NCBI GenBank assembly: GCA_934309475.1
Contig: CAKRDK010000001.1
Location: 288,524 to 352,523 of the forward strand
Length of the DNA: 64,000 nt
Source: an uncultured Roseburia sp.
Lineage (GTDB): Bacteria > Bacillota > Clostridia > Lachnospirales > Lachnospiraceae
Reading direction: 5' to 3'
A program made the translations under genes and the position numbers. The notes under the pieces were generated by a model, which was not told the DNA's origin, made no database searches, and saw only the letters and a program-made list of their open reading frames with translations. Of the stretch, positions 9,136 through 18,395 are shown one piece after another; positions within the stretch are counted from its first letter, which is position 1, and every line of letters begins with the position of its first letter.

Positions 9136-9164
9136 TTGTAAAAGATTTTTGAACATGATACTAT
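9136..9164 (+). promoter_or_regulatory. Promoter of the CLC transporter gene
   Basis: A plus-strand -35 TTGTAA (9136-9141) and -10 TACTAT (9159-9164) are separated by 17 bases, 45 bases before the start codon. I saw no recognisable fluoride riboswitch core in the leader. Confidence 0.5.
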
Positions 9165-9208
9165 TTGATTAGTTATGAAATGTTTTTTGAAAGGTTAGAT
9201 GAATACAA

Positions 9209-10468
9209 ATGAATGAGATTCTCAAACACAAATTAGAACACAATGCCAAACGCCTTGGAACTTCCTTAAAATGGGTGGTTTTCTCCATTTTATCAGGCGT
9301 GTTCGTCGGCTGTGTGGGCACACTTTTTTATTTTGGCATGTCTTTTGTAACATTAATCCGGCTGAAAAGGCCTTCGATTATTTTTCTGCTGCCACTTGGC
9401 GGTATCATCATCGTGGTGCTCTACCGCATCATGCATGATGAGAAGGATACCGGTACAAATCTTGTACTCTCCGCCATCCACTCAGATGACAACCTTCCGC
9501 TGCGCATGGCTCCGCTGATTTTTATTTCCACCTTAATTACACATTTATTTGGGGGCTCTGCCGGACGTGAGGGTGCTGCCTTACAGCTTGGCGGCAGTAT
9601 TGGAAATGCTCTCGGAAAATTATTCCGTTTCGATGACAAAGATAAGCATATTATGATTATGTGTGGCATGAGTGCTGCCTTTTCCGCACTCTTTGGGACT
9701 CCTATGGCAGCGGCTATTTTCTCCATGGAAGTCATCAGCGTCGGTATCATGTACTATGCCGCGTTAGTTCCCTGTGTAATCTCCGCTCTGATTGCACGCG
9801 GAATTGCCGCTTCGTTTGGTATTGTTCCGGAGGTGTTCTATTTAGAATCCCTGCCTCATTTTTCCGTGAAATCCGCCATTTTGATTTCCTGCCTTGCCAT
9901 TTTATGTGCTGCCGTGAGCATCCTCTTTTGTATGATGCTGCACCAGTCCGGTCATCTCTATAAACGTTTTTTCAAGAATCCTTACCTGCGCATTTTTGTA
10001 GGTGGATGTCTTATCGTTTTACTGACGCTTATCGTTGGAAATCAGGACTATAACGGAACCGGAATGGCAATTATCAAAGACTGCATTGACGGCTCTGTCC
10101 GCCCGGAGGCTTTTTTCTTAAAAATGCTCTTTACGGCACTGACCCTTGGCGCCGGCTATAAAGGCGGTGAGATTGTACCATCCTTCTTTATCGGTGCTTC
10201 CTTCGGCTGCCTGTTTGGCTCCCTGATTGGTTTCTCGCCATCCCTTTGTGCCGCAGTCGGCATGACCGCTGTTTTCTGTGGCGTCACAAACTGCCCGATC
10301 ACATCCCTGCTCATCAGCTTCGAACTTTTTGGTTACGACGGTATGCCATATTTTCTTCTCGCCATTGCGTTCAGCTATATGCTCTCCGGCTACTACGGCC
10401 TGTACAGCAGCCAGAAGATTATCTATTCCAAATATAAAACAAATTATATTAACCGAAAGACGCATTAG
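9209..10468 (+). CDS. CLC-family chloride/fluoride channel or H+ antiporter
   Basis: The 419-residue membrane protein has the CLC filter motif GGSAGREGAALQLGG at residues 115-129, including the gating glutamate of GREG, and a second filter motif KGGEIVPSFFIG near residue 317. A usual CLC-ec1-like protein has GGIFAP at the second site; KGGE followed by a proline is closer to the bacterial fluoride-exporting CLC-F group. The protein lacks CBS domains. It is encoded alone on the plus strand between two minus-strand blocks, with its own promoter and a strong terminator. Anion specificity (chloride or fluoride) is uncertain. Confidence 0.9.
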   Translation: MNEILKHKLEHNAKRLGTSLKWVVFSILSGVFVGCVGTLFYFGMSFVTLIRLKRPSIIFLLPLGGIIIVVLYRIMHDEKDTGTNLVLSAIHSDDNLPLRMAPLIFISTLITHLFGGSAGREGAALQLGGSIGNALGKLFRFDDKDKHIMIMCGMSAAFSALFGTPMAAAIFSMEVISVGIMYYAALVPCVISALIARGIAASFGIVPEVFYLESLPHFSVKSAILISCLAILCAAVSILFCMMLHQSGHLYKRFFKNPYLRIFVGGCLIVLLTLIVGNQDYNGTGMAIIKDCIDGSVRPEAFFLKMLFTALTLGAGYKGGEIVPSFFIGASFGCLFGSLIGFSPSLCAAVGMTAVFCGVTNCPITSLLISFELFGYDGMPYFLLAIAFSYMLSGYYGLYSSQKIIYSKYKTNYINRKTH

Positions 10469-10480
10469 AATCTACACAAA

Positions 10481-10539
10481 AAAGCTGCCCGGAAAGTATC
10501 CATTTTCTTCTCTGAATCAGATACTTTTCGGGCAGCTTT
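10481..10539. terminator. Bidirectional terminator between the CLC and DUF1284 genes
   Basis: A 20-base arm AAAGCTGCCCGGAAAGTATC (10481-10500) pairs with 10520-10539 with one wobble around an 19-base loop. A-rich and U-rich flanks allow termination in both directions, as expected between the convergent CLC gene and DUF1284 gene. Confidence 0.85.
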
Positions 10540-10542
10540 CTT

Positions 10543-10959
10543 CTATAGACCCAATTTCTTAATATTCTCCATCAGGGCACGATAATCACACAGCCCCTGC
10601 TGATACCACATACAGTTGATACAGCTTTCTAAAAACGCTTTCTCCGTCAGGGTGTCTGAAACCGCCTGACAGAGTTCCCGGTATGTGTAGTTTTTCCCTT
10701 TTTCAAGACCAAGCTGGCCACGCAAAAGTTCATCCTTGACCGCCACATGATCCGAATCCTGTCTGCAGCCCCCGCCGGAAGTAAGATTCGGACAATTCGC
10801 ACAAATCATATCAGGTTCACACACCAGTTTGACTTCTTTCTCCGGGCACGCGCGAAGTTCTCCGACCACCCGGGTCATGTTCCCGCAGAATGCACCGGAA
10901 TATCCGATTCCCTGATAAAGGTTCGTACATAAAATATGATGGACACGAAATCTATTCAT
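10543..10959 (-). CDS. DUF1284 domain-containing cysteine-rich protein
   Basis: The 138-residue protein opens RFRVHHILCTNLYQGIGYS, the characteristic start of DUF1284 (RxHHLLC followed by GxGYS). It contains about ten cysteines, including ICANCPN and SCINCMW, consistent with a proposed iron-sulfur cluster or metal site. The function of the family is not known to me. It lies 18 bases after bioY in the same direction and is probably co-transcribed with it. Confidence 0.8.
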   Translation of the reverse strand: MNRFRVHHILCTNLYQGIGYSGAFCGNMTRVVGELRACPEKEVKLVCEPDMICANCPNLTSGGGCRQDSDHVAVKDELLRGQLGLEKGKNYTYRELCQAVSDTLTEKAFLESCINCMWYQQGLCDYRALMENIKKLGL

Positions 10960-10977
10960 TTCTCCACCTGTTCTTTC

Positions 10978-11523
10978 TTACGCTTCTGCCGGAAGGAGAT
11001 GTGCGGCATCTAATGCTTTACGCAGTGCAATTGCAACGATATAAGCCCCTAAAACGGAAAGCACATCTTTTACAAGATATGGCACAGATACCAGTAAAAA
11101 ACTAGATGCAAATGATGTCGATGCAACAACTGCATACCAGGCAGCTCCTAACAGGTGGCAAAGTGCAAGTCCAGCGAGTCCGAGTACAATCTGAAGCACT
11201 TTATTTTTGACTTTTAAGGATAATCCACTCAATAAAGTCAGCAGAATAAATCCCCAGAGGAATCCTCCTGTGTAGCCGACCAGGCAGGCGGCACCGCCTG
11301 TCATTCCCGCAAACACCGGCACACCGATTGCACCAATCAGAAGATAAATGCATGTGGAAGCCGTTCCTTTTTTGGCTCCGAGTACATAGCCACACAAAGC
11401 CATGGCAAATGTCTGCAATGTGATTGGGACGCCGCTTGGCATTGGAATCTTCAAAATTGATAACACTGCTAATACTGCCGTAAACATTCCCACCGATACG
11501 ATTGTTTTTGTTGATATTTTCAT
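10978..11523 (-). CDS. bioY: BioY biotin transporter substrate-binding subunit (ECF type)
   Basis: The 181-residue membrane protein has the BioY layout: a short N terminus (MKISTKTIVSVGMFTAVLA), six hydrophobic segments, and the motifs PVPITLQTFA-like (PSGVPITLQTFAM) and YLLIGAIGVPVFAG. BioY binds biotin at the outer face and, in Gram-positives, works with a shared energy-coupling module (EcfAA'T) encoded elsewhere. The ATG at 11523 is preferred, with TGGAGAA seven bases upstream; the frame extends 25 codons upstream through the promoter, so the longer form is not real. No bio synthesis genes are nearby, suggesting biotin scavenging. Confidence 0.93.
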   Translation of the reverse strand: MKISTKTIVSVGMFTAVLAVLSILKIPMPSGVPITLQTFAMALCGYVLGAKKGTASTCIYLLIGAIGVPVFAGMTGGAACLVGYTGGFLWGFILLTLLSGLSLKVKNKVLQIVLGLAGLALCHLLGAAWYAVVASTSFASSFLLVSVPYLVKDVLSVLGAYIVAIALRKALDAAHLLPAEA

Positions 11524-11550
11524 TTGTATTCTCCATTTCTGCATACGATT

Positions 11551-11598
11551 TTTTTTGTATACAAAAAATAGAATAATCTTTCTCGTTTTGATTGTCAA
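11551..11598 (-). promoter_or_regulatory. bioY promoter with an 18-base perfect palindrome over the start site
   Basis: A near-consensus minus-strand promoter, TTGACA (11593-11598), 17 bases, TATTCT (11570-11575), is followed at once by the perfect palindrome TTTTTTGTATACAAAAAA (11551-11568). The palindrome overlaps the expected transcription start and is a good candidate repressor site. It does not resemble the BirA box (TTGTTAAC-type half sites). Confidence 0.7.
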
Positions 11599-11655
11599 CT
11601 CTTTTTGTTATATAAGTTTACATTCTTTTTAAAATCTCAAAAAAAGAAGACACTT

Positions 11656-12666
11656 TTAACACTTCCGGTTCTTCCCGAAAATAACGTCATAGTTGATATT
11701 CTTATAAAAAACGTCTTCCATGTCATGCTCTTTCAAATCGATATTCCCCAGCATCCACATCGTTTTCGCTATCACGGATTCCAGCGTCATATCGTAGGAT
11801 TCTAAAAAGCGGCAATACTTTTTCATATCATGGCCAACTTCGTAGACTGTCATATCGCTTCCCTCATGCGCCACCTGCGTTGCCATGATAACAATTTTTT
11901 CCGGATGCTCCTGGCAAAGCCGGTAAAAATCTTTCGCAAGCGACTGCGGGATTCCACCGACCCCAAAACTTTCTACAATAATACAATCATAGGAATTAAA
12001 AATTGCCTCCAACACCTGCGGCTTGATTCCCGGAATCAGCTTCATCAGGAAAATGTTTTCGTCCATCTCCTCGTAAAATGTCACCTCTTCCTCATACGGA
12101 AGCATCGGGATGTAGCGCATGATATTTAAATCCTGAATCACCGCAAGCGATGGAAAATCAATGGAAGAAAATGCGTTGTAACTCTTAGAGCGGACTTTTT
12201 TTGCTCTCGTTCCCGCGATAACTTTCCCGTCAAACACAATCTGAACGCCCTGTGATTTTGCATCTACCGCATACAAAAAGCTGTCGAGCAGATTCGATTT
12301 TGCATCTGTAATCTCTAAATCAATCGGCTTCTGCGCCCCTGTAATTACGATTGGCTTTGTGGAATTCTGTATCATATAGGAAAGTGCCGCTGCCGTATAG
12401 GCCATGGTATCCGTTCCATGTGCAATGACAAATCCATCATAAGCATCATAATTTTCACGGATACAGTGCACCATCTTCTTCCAGTGCTGCGGCTCCATAT
12501 TAGAGCTGTCTAAATTGAGAAGCTGAATCGTCTCCACCTCGCAGATTTCCTTGACCTGTGGAATATATTCCAGTAATTCTTCCGGTGTAATCTGTGGTTT
12601 CAAACCATTTTCGGATTTTTTCGAAGCAATTGTGCCTCCTGTTGCTATCAGTAAAACTTTTTTCAT
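11656..12666 (-). CDS. ansA: L-asparaginase, type I (cytoplasmic)
   Basis: The 336-residue protein contains both catalytic signatures of the bacterial asparaginase family: ATGGTIAS at residues 8-15 (nucleophile Thr12) and AHGTDTMAYTA at 82-92. No signal peptide is present, so it is the cytoplasmic type I enzyme that hydrolyses asparagine to aspartate and ammonia. It lies 23 bases after the threonine aldolase gene in the same direction, so the two probably form an amino-acid catabolic pair. Confidence 0.93.
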   Translation of the reverse strand: MKKVLLIATGGTIASKKSENGLKPQITPEELLEYIPQVKEICEVETIQLLNLDSSNMEPQHWKKMVHCIRENYDAYDGFVIAHGTDTMAYTAAALSYMIQNSTKPIVITGAQKPIDLEITDAKSNLLDSFLYAVDAKSQGVQIVFDGKVIAGTRAKKVRSKSYNAFSSIDFPSLAVIQDLNIMRYIPMLPYEEEVTFYEEMDENIFLMKLIPGIKPQVLEAIFNSYDCIIVESFGVGGIPQSLAKDFYRLCQEHPEKIVIMATQVAHEGSDMTVYEVGHDMKKYCRFLESYDMTLESVIAKTMWMLGNIDLKEHDMEDVFYKNINYDVIFGKNRKC

Positions 12667-12689
12667 TGTCGTAAGCCTTCCTTTTTTGT

Positions 12690-13727
12690 CTAAAGTCCTG
12701 CACGAATGTCACGAAGCAGTGCTTCTACATTTTCTTTTTTCGTTGCCCAGCACGTACAGATACGGACGGCGCTGTGTACAGTGTCAATTCTGCTGTGATA
12801 TTCCAATGCGTATTTCTCCTGCAATTTTGTAAGAAGTGCATCCGGCAAAATCGGGAACTGCTGGTTCGTCGGCGAGTCCACCAGAAATTCGATTCCAAGA
12901 CTTTGCAGTTCATCCCGAATCTGCTCCGCCAACTCTGCCGCATGTTTTGAAATCGTATAGTATAACCCATCTGTAAAAAGTGTCTCAAACTGAAGTCCGA
13001 GCAGTCTTCCTTTCGCCAGCATGCCACCGCGCTGTTTGATATTATAACGAAAATCTTCTTTCAGTGCATCATTGGTAATGACAACCGCCTCGCCAAAGAG
13101 TGCTCCCACTTTTGTTCCACCGATGTAAAATACATCCGTATTTGCCGCAATGTCCGCTAACGTCATATCATTTTCGCGGCACATCAGACCGTAGCCTAAC
13201 CGCGCGCCATCCAGAAAAAGATAGAGTCCGTGCTCTTTGCAGACTTTATAGATTGCCTCAAGTTCTGCTTTCGAATAGATGGTTCCTAATTCTGTCGGAT
13301 TCGACAAATATACCATCTTCGGCTGTACGGTATGTTCAAAACTTGCATCTGCAAAATGGTGCTCCACATAAGCTGCTACCTGCCCTGCCGTAATTTTCCC
13401 ATCTTCTGTCGGAAGCGTCAAACACTTGTGGCCACACGCTTCCAATGCACCGGTCTCATGCACATTAATATGCCCGCTTTCTGCCGTGATTACTCCCTGA
13501 TAATGTTTGAGTGCCGCAGAAATCACAGTCACATTCGTCTGCGTTCCGCCGACTAAAAAATGTACCGCTGCTTCCGGTGCCTTACATTCCGCACGGATTA
13601 ATTCTGCCGCCTTTCTACAATAATCATCTTCTCCGTATCCCGGTGTCTGCTCGAAGTTCGTCTCCGCGAACTTCTCTAAAATCAAAGGATGACATCCTTC
13701 TGTATAATCACTGTTAAACCGTATCAT
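12690..13727 (-). CDS. Low-specificity L-threonine aldolase / beta-eliminating lyase family
   Basis: The 345-residue PLP enzyme has the fold-type I pattern of threonine aldolases: GGTQTNVT near residue 60 for cofactor phosphate binding, His90 in SGHINVHETGA for ring stacking, Asp173 in FLDGARLGYG, and the Schiff-base Lys206 in YIGGTKVGAL. It cleaves L-threonine or allo-threonine to glycine and acetaldehyde. The start has an AAAGGAG site. The gene follows the trp operon terminator and has its own short upstream region (13728-13805) that also holds a palindromic repeat. Confidence 0.9.
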   Translation of the reverse strand: MIRFNSDYTEGCHPLILEKFAETNFEQTPGYGEDDYCRKAAELIRAECKAPEAAVHFLVGGTQTNVTVISAALKHYQGVITAESGHINVHETGALEACGHKCLTLPTEDGKITAGQVAAYVEHHFADASFEHTVQPKMVYLSNPTELGTIYSKAELEAIYKVCKEHGLYLFLDGARLGYGLMCRENDMTLADIAANTDVFYIGGTKVGALFGEAVVITNDALKEDFRYNIKQRGGMLAKGRLLGLQFETLFTDGLYYTISKHAAELAEQIRDELQSLGIEFLVDSPTNQQFPILPDALLTKLQEKYALEYHSRIDTVHSAVRICTCWATKKENVEALLRDIRAGL

Positions 13728-13761
13728 CTATAATCTCCTTTCCCTTTCCAGACAGAATCCC

Positions 13762-13810
13762 CGCGGAGCGTTTTTGTGTCATGGAAACGAAATTCCCTGT
13801 CACGCAAAAA
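13762..13810. repeat. Dispersed palindromic element, copy B, abutting the trp operon terminator
   Basis: The plus strand reads CGCGGAGCG followed by an imperfect inverted repeat of about 17-base arms (13771-13787 and 13794-13810, AT-rich ends, core GGAA-ACGAAA-TTCC). Its last five A residues are the U-run of the trp terminator on the minus strand. A related element with the same CGCGGAGC flank, the same CGAA centre and the same relation to a terminator occurs at 20475-20542. Confidence 0.7.
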
Positions 13811-13836
13811 GGGGAACTGCCTTTCGACAATTCCCC
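13806..13836 (-). terminator. Terminator of the trp operon
   Basis: On the minus strand GGGGAATTG pairs with CAGTTCCCC around a seven-base loop and is followed by UUUUU (13810-13806), 19 bases after the trpD stop codon. Confidence 0.85.
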
Positions 13837-13854
13837 TCCGCTCTCACGATTAAA

Positions 13855-14865
13855 TTATGCATTTGAAACTGCAATTAATTTCTCTAATGTATCCAATGCT
13901 TTGCCTTCGTCGATTGTCTTTCCTGCTAATTCTACACCAGAAGCAATGCTTTCTGCAACCCCTCCAACGTAAAGAGTTGCACCTGCATTCAAAAGAACAA
14001 TGTCACGTTTTGGTCCATGCAGTTTACCGGATAAGATATCCCTTGTAATCTGCGCATTTTCCACGCCATCACCGCCACGCAGTTCTTCTATCGTACAACA
14101 GTTCAGGCCGACTTCCTCCGGTTTAAATACGAATGTATTTACTTTTCCATCCTTTATCTCAGAGATTGTTGTCTCACCCGTCAGTGTGATTTCATCCATG
14201 TTGTCACAGCCACTGACCACAAATGCATTTTCCACACCGAGTCTGCTCATCGCCTGTGCAATGATTTCCGTCAGTTTCGGATCATAGACACCGACTACCA
14301 TATTTTTTGCGCGGGATGGATTCGCAAGCGGTCCTAAAATATTAAATACCGTACGGATTCCCATCTCATTTCGCGCCTGACCGACATATTTCATGGATTT
14401 ATTGAAAAGCTGTGCAAACATAAAACCAATTCCGGCTTTCTCCACACATTTTTCTACCAGAGCAGGCTCTGCCATAATGTTGACTCCTAATGCTTCTAAG
14501 ACATCCCCGGCTCCCGATTTCGAGGAAATGGAGCGGTTGCCGTGCTTTGCCACCGGAAGTCCTGCCGCCGCTACGACAAAAGAAGAGGTCGTGGAGATAT
14601 TAAAGGTAAAGGTGCGGTCTCCGCCGGTTCCGACTAAATCCACGTAATTAGAAACCTTCGGCGAGATGGTGTCTGCTTTATCGCGCAGCACGGATGCAAA
14701 CCCTACAAGTTCCTCTAGTGTCTCCCCCTTCATGCGGAGTGCGGTCAGAAAAGAACCTAACTGCGCCTGGCTTGCTTCCCCGCTCAACATAATTTCCATG
14801 GCAGCTCTTGCTTCTTCCTCGGTTAAATCTTTTCCTTCGACTACTTTTGTAATATATTCTTTCAT
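13855..14865 (-). CDS. trpD: Anthranilate phosphoribosyltransferase
   Basis: The 336-residue enzyme transfers phosphoribosyl from PRPP to anthranilate, the second step of tryptophan synthesis. Family motifs are visible: GTGGDRTFTFNIST at residues 79-92 (PRPP binding), AKHGNRSISSKSGAGDVLEALG after it (anthranilate and PRPP contacts) and the AREEMG-like ARNEMGIRT. It is the last gene of the operon, after trpA, instead of the common place between trpG and trpC. Spacing to trpA is 23 bases, with an AAGGAG ribosome binding site. Confidence 0.97.
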   Translation of the reverse strand: MKEYITKVVEGKDLTEEEARAAMEIMLSGEASQAQLGSFLTALRMKGETLEELVGFASVLRDKADTISPKVSNYVDLVGTGGDRTFTFNISTTSSFVVAAAGLPVAKHGNRSISSKSGAGDVLEALGVNIMAEPALVEKCVEKAGIGFMFAQLFNKSMKYVGQARNEMGIRTVFNILGPLANPSRAKNMVVGVYDPKLTEIIAQAMSRLGVENAFVVSGCDNMDEITLTGETTISEIKDGKVNTFVFKPEEVGLNCCTIEELRGGDGVENAQITRDILSGKLHGPKRDIVLLNAGATLYVGGVAESIASGVELAGKTIDEGKALDTLEKLIAVSNA

Positions 14866-14888
14866 GTTTCTTCTCCTTTTTCCCTCAA

Positions 14889-15680
14889 CTATGCATTTAA
14901 TTCTTTTTTGAATGTCTCACAATACTCTGCCGCCACCCTGACATCATAATCATGTTCTTCTAACAGATTAATGAAATGGCTTCCTACGATTGCGCCGTCG
15001 ATGATTTCTTTCATCGGCTCCACGTCTTTTGCCGTCTGGATGCCAAATCCCATCATGACCGGAATCTTTGATACTTTTTTCACATTCTCTAAATAAGAGA
15101 TTACCTTCTCATGAAAATTTGCGCCCTGGCCGGTTACACCCATGGAAGATACACAGTAGACAAATCCTCTTGCCTTTTCTAAAATCATCGGTATCCTGCC
15201 TGCGGAAACCGGAGACACAAGCTGAATCAAAATCGTGGTATCCTGTTCTTTTAAATATTGCTCGATTTCATCCTGCTCCTCAAACGGCAAATCCGGGATA
15301 ATCAGACCGTCCACCCCGATGGCACTGCACTTTTCCACGAATTTCTTTACACCGTAATGGAGAATGGTGTTGTAATACATCATAAAAATAAGTGGCATCT
15401 CCACACCTTCCGCGCGGATTTCTTCCACCATGGCAAAAACCTTTTTCAAGGTAACGCCCTGACAGATTGCCTTGTAGGATGCATTCTGAATGACCGGACC
15501 ATCTGCAACCGGATCTGAAAACGGGACGCCAAGTTCGATAATATCGGTTCCTGCCGCTTCCTGTGCGCGAATCAATGCCTTGCTTCCCTCCATATCCGGA
15601 AGTCCTGCTGTCATATATGTGATAAATGCTTTTTCCTTTTTCTCTCTGCATGCCTGTAACTTCTGTTCAATTCGATTCAT
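14889..15680 (-). CDS. trpA: Tryptophan synthase alpha chain
   Basis: The 263-residue protein begins MNRIEQKLQACREKKEKAF, as usual for TrpA, and has the catalytic Glu in DIIELGVPFSDPVADGP and Asp in LIIPDLPFEEQ. It splits indole-3-glycerol phosphate to indole, which is channelled to the beta chain. I chose the ATG at 15680 by family alignment; an ATG four codons upstream sits only one base after an AAAGG and is less likely. It follows trpB closely and precedes trpD. Confidence 0.97.
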   Translation of the reverse strand: MNRIEQKLQACREKKEKAFITYMTAGLPDMEGSKALIRAQEAAGTDIIELGVPFSDPVADGPVIQNASYKAICQGVTLKKVFAMVEEIRAEGVEMPLIFMMYYNTILHYGVKKFVEKCSAIGVDGLIIPDLPFEEQDEIEQYLKEQDTTILIQLVSPVSAGRIPMILEKARGFVYCVSSMGVTGQGANFHEKVISYLENVKKVSKIPVMMGFGIQTAKDVEPMKEIIDGAIVGSHFINLLEEHDYDVRVAAEYCETFKKELNA

Positions 15681-15701
15681 TTTCTCAACCATACCTTTCC
15701 C

Positions 15702-16895
15702 TTAATTCAAATAACCTTTTCCTGCAAGATAGTCTGAAATTGTGTTCACATCTTTATCTCCACGGCCTGACAGACATACCACCATAATCTGATCCTTTGT
15801 CATCTCTTTTGCCTTCTTAAAGGCGTAAGCCATTGCATGTGCACTCTCAATCGCAGGAATAATTCCCTCTAATTTACACAGCTCCATCAAGGCGTCCATT
15901 GCCTCAACATCGGTTGCCGCAACATACTGCGCTCTTCCCGTATCTTTTAAATACGCATGTTCCGGTCCGACTCCCGGATAATCAAGTCCTGCTGAGATGG
16001 AATGTGCGAGCTGGACGTTGCCATCCTCATCCTGTAACAGATAGGAACGCATTCCGTGCAAAACTCCGGGTGCACCGAGTGCCATCGCAGACGCGTGTTC
16101 TCCGGTGTCGATTCCTTTTCCTGCCGCTTCAACCCCGATAAGCTGCACCTCTTTTTCTGTGATAAAATCAGCAAACATTCCGATGGAATTCGAACCGCCG
16201 CCGACACATGCCATCACGACATCCGGCAATCTGCCCTCAGCTTCTAAAATCTGCTTTTTCGCTTCCCGGCTGATACAGCTCTGGAACTCTTTTACCATCT
16301 TTGGATACGGATGCGGTCCCACGGCAGAACCTATGACATAAAAGGTATCCTCCGCCGTCTTTGCCCAGGTACGGATTGCTTCATTGGTCGCATCTTTTAA
16401 GGTATTACTTCCCGATGTCACACTCACAACCTTCGCACCGAGCATCTCCATCCGCATCACATTCAATGCCTGGCGTTTGATGTCCTCCGCTCCCATATAA
16501 ACGGTACATTCCATTCCAAATAAAGCAGCGCCTGTCGCAGTTGCAACTCCGTGCTGTCCTGCTCCCGTCTCAGCGATCACTTTCTTTTTCCCCATTCTCT
16601 TTGCGAGCAAAATCTGACCGATTACGTTGTTAATCTTATGTGCGCCGGTATGGTTTAAATCCTCACGTTTCAGATAAATCTTTGTGCCATATTTCTCACT
16701 GAGCCGCTCCGCAAAATAAAGCGGCGTCTCACGGCCTACATACTGTTTTAGATAATAGTGGTACTGTTTTAAAAATTCCGGATCTTTGATTGCTTCCTCA
16801 TAAGCCTTGTCAAGTTCCTGCAATGTGTTCATCAATGATTCTGCCACATACTGTCCACCAAATTCTCCATAATAAGCTTCTTTGTTACGATTCAT
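15702..16895 (-). CDS. trpB: Tryptophan synthase beta chain
   Basis: The 397-residue PLP enzyme is of the common TrpB1 type: it starts [17 protein letters not shown], has the Schiff-base lysine in [10 protein letters not shown] and the phosphate-binding loop [12 protein letters not shown]. It condenses indole with serine to tryptophan in complex with TrpA. A 77-base gap separates it from trpF upstream; no terminator is obvious there, so it is taken as part of the same operon. Confidence 0.97.
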   Translation of the reverse strand: MNRNKEAYYGEFGGQYVAESLMNTLQELDKAYEEAIKDPEFLKQYHYYLKQYVGRETPLYFAERLSEKYGTKIYLKREDLNHTGAHKINNVIGQILLAKRMGKKKVIAETGAGQHGVATATGAALFGMECTVYMGAEDIKRQALNVMRMEMLGAKVVSVTSGSNTLKDATNEAIRTWAKTAEDTFYVIGSAVGPHPYPKMVKEFQSCISREAKKQILEAEGRLPDVVMACVGGGSNSIGMFADFITEKEVQLIGVEAAGKGIDTGEHASAMALGAPGVLHGMRSYLLQDEDGNVQLAHSISAGLDYPGVGPEHAYLKDTGRAQYVAATDVEAMDALMELCKLEGIIPAIESAHAMAYAFKKAKEMTKDQIMVVCLSGRGDKDVNTISDYLAGKGYLN

Positions 16896-16972
16896 TTTCC
16901 CAATTCCTTTCTCTTCTATCCGACTCTTATTTCTTTTTATTTCAGTCTCTTTTTGTTTTATTAATTCTTGTT

Positions 16973-17620
16973 TTAATTATTTTTTACTTTGGAAACAAAC
17001 TGTAAAATCTTTTCTCTGCTCTTTCCGTCCGTCCCTTCCACACCGGAACTGACATCCACGATATCCGGCTTAAAAATCCGGATTCCCTCCTGCACATTCT
17101 CCGGTGTCAATCCACCTGCCAACACAAATTGTTTGTCTTTTCGTAAGGAACGCCATCGTGTCTCATCCCATGCATGCCAGTCGAATGTCTTACCACTTCC
17201 ATATCCGGCTGCATCCACGACAAAAGCTTTCACTTTCGCTTCCTGTGCCAGCCTTTCTGCCTCTTTCCATGCCACATCATTTTCCGCTTCCTTCAAAGAG
17301 AGATTGATGGCATACCAGATTGGGAGGGATGTTTTCTGTAACACCTCCGGTCTTAATCTCTTATGTACCTGTAACACATCAAATCCGGCTTCCTCTATCT
17401 GTGCGAGCAGTGCACCATCCGGGTCTACCGTTACCGCAACTTTTCTTATATCTTTATTTAACTTTTGAAATATATCCTTTGTTTTAGGCACTTCAATATA
17501 ACGTTTACTTTTTTCATAGAAGACAAATCCGGCGTGGGTAACCCCCGCTTCGTTTAACATCTTTGCCTCTTCTTCCCTTGTGATTCCGCATATTTTTATA
17601 CCCGGCCGAGTGCTTTCCAT
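16973..17620 (-). CDS. trpF: Phosphoribosylanthranilate isomerase
   Basis: The 215-residue protein carries the TrpF signatures [11 protein letters not shown] near the N terminus (catalytic Cys) and [10 protein letters not shown] plus DVSSGVEG at the C terminus. It performs the Amadori rearrangement of phosphoribosylanthranilate. The ATG at 17620 was chosen because GGGAGGTGG lies just upstream; this makes the gene overlap the end of trpC by 25 bases, which suggests translational coupling. The open frame continues upstream inside trpC but without family similarity. Confidence 0.95.
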   Translation of the reverse strand: MESTRPGIKICGITREEEAKMLNEAGVTHAGFVFYEKSKRYIEVPKTKDIFQKLNKDIRKVAVTVDPDGALLAQIEEAGFDVLQVHKRLRPEVLQKTSLPIWYAINLSLKEAENDVAWKEAERLAQEAKVKAFVVDAAGYGSGKTFDWHAWDETRWRSLRKDKQFVLAGGLTPENVQEGIRIFKPDIVDVSSGVEGTDGKSREKILQFVSKVKNN

Positions 17621-18378
17621 CTTGCAGCCACCTCCCTTGGATGTTCTGCCTCCATCAATGCCCTGCCAATCAAAAAGGCATCTACGCGGCATTCCGTTAA
17701 AAATGTAACATCCTCATCTGTCACAATTCCGCTCTCTGCGACAAACACCTTCTCTTTCGGAACCATCGCGGATAAACGCTTTGTCGTGTCTAGTGAAATG
17801 GAAAAATCTTTCAGATTACGGTTATTGACGCCGATAATTTTGGCATCTAAGGCAAGTGCCCGCTCCATCTCTGTCTCGTCGTGAACTTCAACTAACGCAT
17901 CAAGCCCTAATTCCTCCGACAGCTGATAAAAGGCTTTCATCTGTGCATCGTCTAAGATTGCGGCGATAAGCAGCACCGCATCTGCACCGATTGCCTTTGC
18001 TTCATAGAACTGGTATTCCTCCACCATGAAATCTTTTCTTAGAATCGGAAGCGGTGAGATTGCCCTGATTTCTTTCAGATACTCCACATTCCCGGCAAAG
18101 TGGTCTTCCTCTGTCAGGCAGGAGATAGCATCCACTGAAGCATTGTATTCATCAATTCTATCCAATAAATTAATTTTACTTTTAATTTTCCCAAGACTAG
18201 GGGATGCCTGTTTAAATTCCCCGATAATCGAGATGCCCGGCTTTCGCAGCGCATCGAAAAAGGAATGGCGTTCTCCCTGATATTCCTCTGCGAGCTGACG
18301 CATCTTTTGTTCGCTGATGCGTGCCTTATGTTCCGGAAGTCTTTTTCTCTTGTCTGCAACAATTTCATCTAGTATCAT
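17596..18378 (-). CDS. trpC: Indole-3-glycerol phosphate synthase
   Basis: The 260-residue TIM-barrel enzyme begins MILDEIVADKRKRL and shows GEFKQASPSLG (catalytic Lys and Ser region), PILRKDFMV (Lys), GVNNRNL and AESGI, all standard TrpC motifs. It closes the indole ring of carboxyphenylamino-deoxyribulose phosphate. It lies 17 bases after trpG and overlaps trpF. Confidence 0.97.
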   Translation of the reverse strand: MILDEIVADKRKRLPEHKARISEQKMRQLAEEYQGERHSFFDALRKPGISIIGEFKQASPSLGKIKSKINLLDRIDEYNASVDAISCLTEEDHFAGNVEYLKEIRAISPLPILRKDFMVEEYQFYEAKAIGADAVLLIAAILDDAQMKAFYQLSEELGLDALVEVHDETEMERALALDAKIIGVNNRNLKDFSISLDTTKRLSAMVPKEKVFVAESGIVTDEDVTFLTECRVDAFLIGRALMEAEHPREVAARWKALGRV

Positions 18379-18395
18379 AACTGCCTTCCTTTCTC

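Noticed and set aside
9060..9208. Possible fluoride riboswitch before the CLC gene
   Set aside because: I looked for the conserved GGNGAUGG and downstream pairing but did not find them; only an ordinary promoter is seen.
11551..11568. BirA-type operator at bioY
   Set aside because: The palindrome lacks the TTGTTAAC-type half sites and long spacer of BirA sites.
16989..17468. Plus-strand open frame of 159 codons opposite trpF
   Set aside because: It is the exact antisense of conserved trpF codons and its composition is Ser/Pro/Thr-rich; no start signal is visible.
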